Origin: Candidatus Kapaibacterium sp.
GTDB taxonomy: Bacteria; Bacteroidota; Ignavibacteria; Kapaibacteriales; UBA2268
Assembly: GCA_027858275.1 (NCBI GenBank)
Contig: JAQIDA010000097.1
Location: forward strand, 1-21,696
DNA: 21,696 bases
Direction: 5' to 3'
Part shown: positions 15,924 to 21,696 of the stretch, in pieces
Layout: each line of letters begins with the position of its first letter
Numbering within the stretch: position 1 is the first letter of the stretch
Made by a program: the position numbers and the translations under genes
Notes under the pieces: model-generated
What the model was told of the DNA's origin: nothing
Database searches by the model: none
The model's input: only the letters and a program-made list of their open reading frames with translations

Positions 15924-16529
15924 CTATTCTTGCATTATGGGGAAATAATAATATCCAATTCTACAAAAGAATGTAGGCTTTTCATAGTCGTAAAATACTC
16001 GCCGAGAATTAATATGGATGTTGTACAACCCGTGTCTCTTCAATACAATACGAATCCTCCTCCCGGGATAGTCCGGATAGAATGCCGGATAATTTTTGGA
16101 TAATATCTGCCTGCATTTTTTGATGGCTTCATATTCGCTGAGTTCTTTCTTGAATATATGAACACTGTCATACCATTTCATCGGTACATAAGCGCGTTTA
16201 TAAGTGGCCGGTACAAACAGGTATTTAAGATATTGTTGAAAATCGAGTTCCATTGCTTCCGCTAAGATATTTATTGTTATTCCGAGAGCATCAAAATATG
16301 CTTTAGATACCGGGATTTCTAATGAGTTCCATAGTTCCCTTTGCCGAATAAATTTGGACAGCTTTGTGACACCCAATTTTTTGACCAATTCACTCGAGCT
16401 GAGAGAGTTTCGTTTCATATCCATGTATTTATTTGAGTAGTCCTTTACCATACTTAATGTATAATAAAAAGACTTGTAGCTCTCAGGTTCTTTGATCGGG
16501 ACACTCATCCCGAGGATTGGGCTTGTCAT
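15924..16529 (-). CDS. Unknown protein, tandem paralogue 2
   Basis: 201 aa from the ATG at 16529 (GGAG 6 nt upstream, TGGAGTGCATTATG context); longer frames reaching 16703 overlap the neighbour and are not needed. It is clearly paralogous to the next gene upstream: shared opening (SPILGMSVPI against KPIPGMHIPI), then FYYT, the block VKKLGVTKLSKFIRQRELWNSL, AKAYF-type helix SKAYFDALGIT, an EYEAIKKC helix, YPAFYPDYPGR and a final LYNIHINSRRVFYDY. The block ELVKKLGVTKLSKFIRQREL looks helix-turn-helix-like, but I assign no family. It lacks signal or membrane segments and is Tyr- and Lys-rich. Function unknown. Confidence 0.7.
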   Translation of the reverse strand: MTSPILGMSVPIKEPESYKSFYYTLSMVKDYSNKYMDMKRNSLSSSELVKKLGVTKLSKFIRQRELWNSLEIPVSKAYFDALGITINILAEAMELDFQQYLKYLFVPATYKRAYVPMKWYDSVHIFKKELSEYEAIKKCRQILSKNYPAFYPDYPGRRIRIVLKRHGLYNIHINSRRVFYDYEKPTFFCRIGYYYFPIMQE

Positions 16530-16618
16530 AATGCACTCCATATTTAATAGTAAGAGAATCAAACATTCCGATTTCGAAAGACTAGCGCCTTCCACACTCA
16601 GCCGACAGACGCAATATT

Positions 16619-17242
16619 CTATCTCAAAGACAGCCCTAAAACTCTCGGGTGACTGAAAGTATAATCCCCTTTTTCCAATGTAAAGTCTGGTTTCATATAC
16701 CAATAGTAAGCTCCGGTTGAATCGATCAGTATATCATACAGCGGAGAGCGGTTCAAAGTACAATAATAATTTCTTCCGGGAGAGTTTGGATCATAATTCG
16801 GGAACTTTTTCGCGAATTCAATTTCGCAGAGCTTGATCGCGTCCTGCTCATTCAGCTCTTCGTCAAAAGATAGTCGCTGCACGAACCATCTTTGTTGTAT
16901 ATACGCTGAATCATAAGTCACAGGCTTGGCGACATGGTTTGCGTGATGCTCTTGGTCAAGCTCTATTGTGGTTGCCAACATACTTTCTGTTATTCCGATT
17001 GCCTCGAAATACGCTTTGGCAACCGGGCCGCTCAGAGCATCCCATAATTGTCTTTGCCCGAACAATTTGGAAAGATTTGTAACGCCCATTTTTTTGGCGA
17101 GTTCTCTTGTGCCCTTTGCGTTATGATAAATATCTTTGTACCTGTCGGAGTGCTTCCGAACCATTTGTCGGGTATAATAATAAGATTCATAGCCTCCCGC
17201 TGACGTGATTGGAATGTGCATTCCGGGAATTGGTTTAGACAT
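16619..17242 (-). CDS. Unknown protein, tandem paralogue 1
   Basis: 207 aa from the ATG at 17242, chosen because GGAG lies 6 nt upstream and because the same leader (ATATGGAG, 6 nt, ATG) precedes the paralogue; the frame could extend to 17254. Conserved parts: KPIPGMHIPI, YESYYYTRQMV, RELAKKMGVTNLSKLFGQRQ with LWDAL, KAYFEAIGIT, LNEQDAIKLCEIEFAKKFPNY, DPNSPGR and LYDILIDSTGAYYWY. The ELAKKMGVTNLSKLFGQRQ segment could be a DNA-binding helix-turn-helix. The family is not recognised. It is the first gene of a two-gene minus-strand unit and is divergent from the nucleotidase gene across a palindrome-rich spacer. Confidence 0.72.
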   Translation of the reverse strand: MSKPIPGMHIPITSAGGYESYYYTRQMVRKHSDRYKDIYHNAKGTRELAKKMGVTNLSKLFGQRQLWDALSGPVAKAYFEAIGITESMLATTIELDQEHHANHVAKPVTYDSAYIQQRWFVQRLSFDEELNEQDAIKLCEIEFAKKFPNYDPNSPGRNYYCTLNRSPLYDILIDSTGAYYWYMKPDFTLEKGDYTFSHPRVLGLSLR

Positions 17243-17321
17243 AATATACTCCATATTTTTACAATAAGAGTATCAAGAATGATGGGGTTGTTTTTGCTTG
17301 ATGGGAAAAGCCATATCATCT

Positions 17322-17334
17322 TGCCACCGTGGCA
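17322..17334. promoter_or_regulatory. 13-bp palindrome upstream of the paralogue pair
   Basis: TGCCAC and GTGGCA flank a single C, about 80 bp before the start of paralogue 1. A candidate operator by symmetry and position only. Confidence 0.35.
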
Positions 17335-17456
17335 TTTTGCTCGGTTGGCACGCATTTAAGCGTTCTTAATACAGCTATTACAACGGATATATTTAGGAAT
17401 TGTTTTATATTGACCCGTATTATAACAACTCAAACGAGACCGTTATTGATTGGGAA

Positions 17457-17476
17457 ATTTAAAATATATTTTAAAT
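17457..17476. promoter_or_regulatory. 20-bp AT-only perfect palindrome
   Basis: A perfect 20-bp self-complementary A/T sequence (ATTTAAAATA and its mirror) 75 nt before the nucleotidase start. It could be a promoter element, a regulator site or a hairpin. Confidence 0.4.
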
Positions 17477-17479
17477 CGC

Positions 17480-17500
17480 ATAGGACAGATCATGTCCTAT
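17480..17500. promoter_or_regulatory. 8-bp inverted repeat upstream of the nucleotidase gene
   Basis: ATAGGACA (17480-17487) and TGTCCTAT (17493-17500) are exact complements around GATCA, ending 50 nt before the ATG at 17551. The spacing is one typical of dimeric regulators, so an operator is plausible. Confidence 0.5.
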
Positions 17501-17550
17501 CGCATCATATATTTGTGTTGTAATAATTATTTAAACACAGGAGATACATT

Positions 17551-18003
17551 ATGTCAAAAAAAATATTATATGTGGATATGGACAGCGTGTTGGTGGATTT
17601 CGCCGGCGGAATTGATGCTTTGGATGAAGAAACCAAGGCGGAATTCAAAGAACGATTGGACGAAGTGCCGGATATCTTCGGGAAGATGAAACCCATCCGC
17701 GGCGCTGTCGAAACTTATGAAAGGCTCTCCAAAAAGTTTAATGCATTCATTCTGTCAACGGCTCCTTGGGAAAATGAAACTGCTTGGTCAGACAAGATCA
17801 TATGGGTGAGAAAATATCTGGGTGAGGTCGCACACAAACGCCTGATACTGTCACATCACAAGGAATTAAACAGAGGACACTTTTTGATTGATGATCGCTA
17901 CAACAACGGTGCCGTAGAATTCGAAGGAGAATGGATTCAATTTGCGACTGAAGAATTTCCTGGTTGGGCTGCGGTTGAAAGGTATCTGGCGCATAAGGAT
18001 TAG
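17551..18003 (+). CDS. 5'(3')-deoxyribonucleotidase, NT5C-like HAD protein
   Basis: 150 aa; ATG at 17551 with AGGAG at 17539-17543 (7 nt). A small cytosolic HAD-superfamily phosphatase predicted to dephosphorylate deoxyribonucleoside monophosphates. HAD motif I is DMDSVLVDF (D9 and D11; Ser12 where most members have Gly), motif II LSTAP at 68-72, and motif IV FLIDDRYNNGA at 111-121. The length and the APWENETAWSDKIIWVRKYL block fit the NT5C family found in bacteria and phages. Such genes recur in phage and mobile DNA, so a nucleotide-pool or phage-related role is possible. It is followed by a strong hairpin. Confidence 0.9.
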   Translation: MSKKILYVDMDSVLVDFAGGIDALDEETKAEFKERLDEVPDIFGKMKPIRGAVETYERLSKKFNAFILSTAPWENETAWSDKIIWVRKYLGEVAHKRLILSHHKELNRGHFLIDDRYNNGAVEFEGEWIQFATEEFPGWAAVERYLAHKD

Positions 18004-18019
18004 TAGGAAATATGAACGA

Positions 18020-18058
18020 CACGGGCATTATGTCAACACTGTTGAAATAATGCCCGTG
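18020..18058 (+). terminator. Long hairpin after the nucleotidase gene
   Basis: A 12-bp perfect stem (18020-18031 with 18047-18058) continues, after one mismatch, into a 5-bp TCAAC/GTTGA stem with a 3-nt loop. It lies 17 nt after the stop. There is no T-run behind it, so termination may be Rho-assisted, or the hairpin may protect the 3' end. Confidence 0.6.
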
Positions 18059-18410
18059 ACCAAGCAAAATACAGATTATTTATTCTAATCCATCTCCAAA
18101 ATCTTTTTCAGTGTCTTAATTACTGCTATTTACCAATATCTGAATATTGAAAACTAATATTACATAGTCCCTGCTTAGCATTCAATTGATCATTTCCGAC
18201 GAAAAACAAGTCCAAAATTCAAGTGTTATATTTCTGTATTTATTCTATAATATATTTGAGAAATATCATGAATACGATTGTTAAAAAATTTCAGATGTCT
18301 TTTTCGGTAAAGCGAATTTTTTATCCTTCGTGGCAATTAAGCCGAAACGTTGCCTTTGGAATTGATCCAAGACAAATTTTGAGTGATGTAATTCTTAGGC
18401 CGTGACTTCT
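18059..18410. other. AT-rich intergenic region with one short ORF
   Basis: About 350 bases between the hairpin and the end of the large DUF262 gene. Apart from the 45-codon ORF at 18268-18405 I see no gene and no clear terminator. Confidence 0.55.
18268..18405 (+). CDS. Possible 45-aa small protein
   Basis: ATG at 18268 to TGA at 18405, ending 6 bases from the convergent stop of the DUF262 gene. The sequence is basic (MNTIVKKFQMSF, then KRIFYPSWQLSRN, ending LRP). An AT-rich possible promoter (TATAAT-like at about 18245-18251) lies upstream; the ribosome binding site is weak. It could be the remnant of a gene cut by arrival of the DUF262 locus, a true small protein, or chance. Confidence 0.3.
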   Translation: MNTIVKKFQMSFSVKRIFYPSWQLSRNVAFGIDPRQILSDVILRP

Positions 18411-20900
18411 TTACTCGTCTTGTCCCGAAATATCAATGTTAAACCTACTTAATTGAAGGATACTTATTTTATCTCTGTCATCGCCAAAATTTATATTCCA
18501 ATGGTCTTCAATAAAAGTTAATATTGTTATTCCTCGATCTTGTATTTCTTTTGCTGTCCATTCAACATTTTGAGCAACGTTAATTTCGCTATAAGAACCA
18601 TTAAAATATCCTTTGTATTTAGTAGAGTTGTCAGTCGTATTTACTTTGTGTCTTTTCTTGTAATCAAAACACCTATTTGATAAAGCCGCATTTTTACTTT
18701 GTGACAACAAAAGAAGATTTCCAAGATTATGAAGAAGTTTTATTTTCCGATTATCCGACCCCTGAAAAGCAGTGGTCCAGCATTCATTATTTGAAGATTT
18801 TGGGTAAATGTGTTCAACAGAGCTGTCACGAAAACCTCTCGAATAATCAATTTTGGTTTGACCGTCCTGTTGCAAATATAGCTCATATTCATAGAGAACA
18901 TAATTCAGACCGCGCCATTTTGTGAACCCTATTTTGTCAGTATCTTTGCTAAATTCATCTGCAATCCATTTTGAAAAATCAGCTTTTAGGTTTTTCAAGC
19001 ATTTCCCTGTCTCCCTGTCAATTATACTTCTTAAATCAGCGACGCACAGCTCATTTAAACTAAGACTAAGGGCGTTTCTGAAGTAATCATTTTTTTTGTG
19101 ATCAGCTGGTTTTTTTATTAAGTATCTACTTATAAACAAAAATCTTTCCATAGTTTTTAATAATTCACGAAAGTCAGATTGTTTTGTCGCATTATTGAGA
19201 ACCGCTAAAAGGCTTGGATCAAAAGCACGAAATGGGAGTCTTTTTAGCTTTTCTAAATAATGTTTAATTTGATTATTATCTTGTTGGTTATCAAAATGCT
19301 TTGGTAATTTTACCAAATGATGGAAAGGAAATTTAATAAGAAACCAATGTTCAACACTTTTTTTGATGTTGAAAACAAAGAGTTCAATTGTTTGTCTTGT
19401 TATGTGTCCCTTACTAACCTCACTTGTTGTATAAATCCCCTCGAGTGTTTCAAGCCCTTTAGAAGTAGTTTCCCAACTAACATCTCTGAAAAGACTATCT
19501 AGAACTCTTTCGTATGTAGTCGCCCTGAATCTGGAGTACATGTAAGTATGATTCAACAAAAAATCATCATCGTCAAGCGCTTCCTCATCATTTTTACCAA
19601 GATATTCATAAATCGTTTTCCATGCACCATCAATCTTGTTTCTTAATTCTAATTTAGCTTGGTTATCTGCATCCTTTTCATCAAGTACACTTGTAAGAAA
19701 CATAAGTCGGTTTTTTAGCAATTCAAGCTTGGATAGCGGTTTTCCACGGTAATTCATAGTTTCAAACATAACTGAAACATCTAAATCAGGGCTAACAACA
19801 AAAACATTAAATCTAAAACGAGTAGTTAATATATTTAATATGTTTCTTTTATCATGTGGGCGAGGACATTTTTTGTTTATTAGTTTTTGAATTTTGTCTC
19901 TAGCATTGTCTAAGCGTTTAATATATAATGTCTTAGTACCGTTGTAATCATTTTCGTTATTTAGTATTTTAGTAAAACAGCTGTTTGCCAAACTGTCATT
20001 CTCATAACCGAACTTAAACCCAATGTTATTCTGCGATTTTAAAAACAAATATCTATCACGATATTTATTTCTCTCTTTGTCATCTTTGTCTTGAGTATAA
20101 ATAGCTTCAATAAGTTCATGAATTATCAAGATCATTGTTGAAATTCTTTGTTGGCCATCAACAATATAAAATGGGCGGAATTCAGGATCATTTTTCAACA
20201 ACCATTCAACATCTCTCCATTTATCAAGATTCGCAGATTCTTTGTCAGCACTGTCCAGAGTTAACAGCCCGGTATAATGTATCCGATTAGATTTCAGACT
20301 TATAATATCGTCCCACAACTGCTGGATTTGTTTGTCTTCCCAAGAGTAACCTCTTTGATAGTCAGGGATTCTAAAAAGGACTCTTTTGTCAAATATATCT
20401 TCCAGAGAAGAAAGAGTTATTTGCCGACTAAGACTGTCATCTTCATAATTATTGTCTTCATTAACATGATCACCATTTAGAATATTGTCGCATTCATTGC
20501 AAGAATTAATGAACTCCTCATCGAGCTTAAGTATTTGTGCAAATCTTCTAATTGTATCTATAGCTCTTAGATTGTCTGATAATGGAGGCAATGGACCTAT
20601 GTGTTTTTGCTGATTGGCATTAAGTATAACTTCTCTCAAATATACAAATACATCTCGGGGGTATCTTTGGTCAGAGTTAATTGTCCTTGCGTTTCTATCT
20701 AAAACACGAAGTAATGCACGAATATCCAGTTCTTCAATTCGCTCCCTGTGATAGTATTCAATATTTCGTCTCTGATCGATACTAAGGCATGGTATTACAT
20801 ATCTAATCCAATAGTCAGTTCCGAGTTTTTCAAGTTCAATTTTTAACCACGGCAAAAAATATTCCCTGAATTTTACAGCATATAAATCATCAATTATCAT
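18411..20900 (-). CDS. Swt1-HEPN-like/DUF262/DUF1524 fusion (GmrSD-like nuclease)
   Basis: 829 aa from the ATG at 20900, chosen because GGAG at 20907-20910 lies 6 nt upstream; a longer frame to 20936 has no site. Residues about 10-125 resemble a Swt1-type HEPN domain (ELDIRALLRVLDRNART, then a conserved-looking helix ending QQKH). The catalytic HEPN motif seems degenerate: R89 and H100 are too far apart. From about 160 comes DUF262 (ParB/Srx-like NTPase fold): IPDYQRGYSW at 178-187 and VDGQQR at 247-252. The C-terminal DUF1524 HNH-like nuclease shows SSVEHIYPK (E696, H697) and HNLGNLLLLSQSKNAALSN. DUF262-DUF1524 is the layout of GmrSD type IV restriction enzymes, which cut modified phage DNA. 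A defence role is therefore likely; the HEPN addition is unusual. The gene looks more AT-rich than its left neighbours, as expected for acquired DNA. Confidence 0.88.
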   Translation of the reverse strand: MIIDDLYAVKFREYFLPWLKIELEKLGTDYWIRYVIPCLSIDQRRNIEYYHRERIEELDIRALLRVLDRNARTINSDQRYPRDVFVYLREVILNANQQKHIGPLPPLSDNLRAIDTIRRFAQILKLDEEFINSCNECDNILNGDHVNEDNNYEDDSLSRQITLSSLEDIFDKRVLFRIPDYQRGYSWEDKQIQQLWDDIISLKSNRIHYTGLLTLDSADKESANLDKWRDVEWLLKNDPEFRPFYIVDGQQRISTMILIIHELIEAIYTQDKDDKERNKYRDRYLFLKSQNNIGFKFGYENDSLANSCFTKILNNENDYNGTKTLYIKRLDNARDKIQKLINKKCPRPHDKRNILNILTTRFRFNVFVVSPDLDVSVMFETMNYRGKPLSKLELLKNRLMFLTSVLDEKDADNQAKLELRNKIDGAWKTIYEYLGKNDEEALDDDDFLLNHTYMYSRFRATTYERVLDSLFRDVSWETTSKGLETLEGIYTTSEVSKGHITRQTIELFVFNIKKSVEHWFLIKFPFHHLVKLPKHFDNQQDNNQIKHYLEKLKRLPFRAFDPSLLAVLNNATKQSDFRELLKTMERFLFISRYLIKKPADHKKNDYFRNALSLSLNELCVADLRSIIDRETGKCLKNLKADFSKWIADEFSKDTDKIGFTKWRGLNYVLYEYELYLQQDGQTKIDYSRGFRDSSVEHIYPKSSNNECWTTAFQGSDNRKIKLLHNLGNLLLLSQSKNAALSNRCFDYKKRHKVNTTDNSTKYKGYFNGSYSEINVAQNVEWTAKEIQDRGITILTFIEDHWNINFGDDRDKISILQLSRFNIDISGQDE

Positions 20901-21101
20901 AAATAACTCCAGTATATTTATTTTAGAAGGATACATGTTCTAAATTGGTCATATATGCCTATGGAACTGTCAAATTGACAATCTTTCAATATAAAATATC
21001 AATATTTTTCATCAAATGCATATATAGAAAATAATGAATTATTGCTTTAAAAACAAATATGATTTTTGACAAAAAAGCATCATTATTGACTCCCCACACC
21101 C
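20901..21101. promoter_or_regulatory. Regulatory spacer between the WYL gene and the DUF262 gene, with inverted repeat
   Basis: TGTCAA (20968-20973), A, TTGACA (20975-20980) is a perfect 13-bp palindrome 68 nt before the DUF262-fusion start. On the minus strand it presents a TTGACA -35-like hexamer. The rest is very AT-rich with no gene. A transcription factor bound here would cover the promoter; the WYL protein encoded just upstream is the natural candidate. Confidence 0.45.
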
Positions 21102-21696
21102 TCAATACATCTCCAAAGTCTCCTTCAGCTTATCTTTAATCTTCAATACCAGCGCGGCAGGCTCAATAACTTTAATCGCCTTCCCCCAGCCTACAATCCA
21201 TGAGATCAGTTCGTAGCTCAAGGGAACTTTCATACTGATGAAGAGGCTGCCGTTTTTGTTGTCACGAAGTTTTTGGGTTTGATGCCAAAAGCGTTTTGTG
21301 AAATAGTGCTTAAAATCTTTGCTGATTTCTAATTTAATGTCCTTCGGTTCGCCCCAGAATACACCAAAACGGATTTCGCAAAATTCATCGTAATTGAATT
21401 CAGGAATATTCCTGACAGGCATTTCTATTGCTTCAACAGTTTGGATGCGATGGATCGCGATAGCTTTGTGATGCTCATCTTTGGGAACGTACATTATGAC
21501 ATAGAGGTAGCCGTCATAGGTGAAAACCTTGCGGAAATATCCGTTTATTTCAATGATGTTCCCACTGCTGCCGGTATCATATTTGACCTGTACATAGCTT
21601 CTGTCGCCGGTGAGTTTGATCACCTCGTTGATAGTCTCGTTGTCATCCTCGTAATTATAATTGCCGATATTTTTGTCGTCGTAGATATTATCACCC
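21102..21696 (-). CDS. WYL-domain transcriptional regulator, C-terminal part (5' end outside window)
   Basis: The frame is open to the last base of the window (reading GDNIYDDKNIGNYNYE into EVIKL), so the GTG at 21623 is internal and the gene continues beyond the edge. 198 codons are visible. A WYL-like core is seen (INGYFRKVFTYDGYLYVIM, then HKAIAIHRIQTVEAIE), followed by a C-terminal WCX-like extension (FGVFWGEPKDIKLEIS, then KRFWHQTQKLR and ELISWIVGWGKAIKVIEP). The N-terminal winged helix would lie outside. WYL regulators sense nucleic-acid-type ligands and often repress neighbouring phage-defence genes (BrxR, CapW). Same strand and directly upstream of the DUF262 fusion, so it probably controls it. 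Confidence 0.85.
   Translation of the reverse strand, partial: GDNIYDDKNIGNYNYEDDNETINEVIKLTGDRSYVQVKYDTGSSGNIIEINGYFRKVFTYDGYLYVIMYVPKDEHHKAIAIHRIQTVEAIEMPVRNIPEFNYDEFCEIRFGVFWGEPKDIKLEISKDFKHYFTKRFWHQTQKLRDNKNGSLFISMKVPLSYELISWIVGWGKAIKVIEPAALVLKIKDKLKETLEMY

Noticed and set aside
16530..16703. N-terminal extension of paralogue 2 (58 more codons)
   Set aside because: It would overlap the 3' end of paralogue 1, lacks similarity to the paralogue, and the internal ATG at 16529 has a good GGAG site matching that of paralogue 1.
20901..20936. 12-residue extension of the DUF262 fusion to an ATG at 20936
   Set aside because: No ribosome binding site before 20936, while GGAG lies 6 nt before the ATG at 20900.

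Overview
The window comes from a moderately AT-rich bacterial chromosome, most likely of the FCB (Bacteroidota/Chlorobi/Ignavibacteria/Kapabacteria-like) group. Two proteins end in type IX secretion (T9SS) type-A sorting domains, a machinery essentially confined to that supergroup. Many genes also have clear GGAG/AGGAGG ribosome binding sites at 6-11 nt. Most true Bacteroidetes lack these, so I lean to a Chlorobi/Ignavibacteria/Kapabacteria-like lineage. This is inference; no rRNA gene is present.

Left part (1-12.8 kb, ordinary chromosome): the 3' end of a T9SS cargo protein (+) with a strong terminator; adenylate kinase adk (+); an atypical kinase-fold protein (+); a GNAT-like acetyltransferase (-); apolipoprotein N-acyltransferase lnt (+); imidazolonepropionase hutI (-) and mannose-1-phosphate guanylyltransferase (-); a small lipoprotein (-); a small acidic membrane-anchored protein (+); and a secreted alpha/beta hydrolase with a T9SS tail (+) that is cut in two by one in-frame TAA. 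lnt is bracketed by two copies of a palindromic dispersed repeat, and a second, GC-rich repeat lies between the mannose gene and hutI.

Middle (12.8-14.6 kb): a minus-strand cluster of an unknown 168-aa protein overlapping yjbQ by ATGA, followed by queC (7-deazaguanine synthesis).

Right part (14.6-21.7 kb, more accessory): a 550-bp gene-poor stretch with a tRNA-3'-end-like fragment, an orphan terminator and a tandem 11-mer; an N-formylglutamate amidohydrolase (-); two tandem paralogues of an unrecognised family (-) that share even their leader sequences; a NT5C-like 5'(3')-deoxyribonucleotidase (+) facing away from them across a palindrome-rich spacer; a strong hairpin; a possible 45-aa ORF; a large Swt1-HEPN-like/DUF262/DUF1524 (GmrSD-like) protein (-); and the C-terminal part of a WYL-domain regulator (-) running off the right edge.

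The best candidate for a poorly described system is the WYL regulator plus HEPN-DUF262-DUF1524 fusion, with an inverted repeat between them. The in-frame stop in the secreted hydrolase and the tandem paralogue pair are the next most interesting points.
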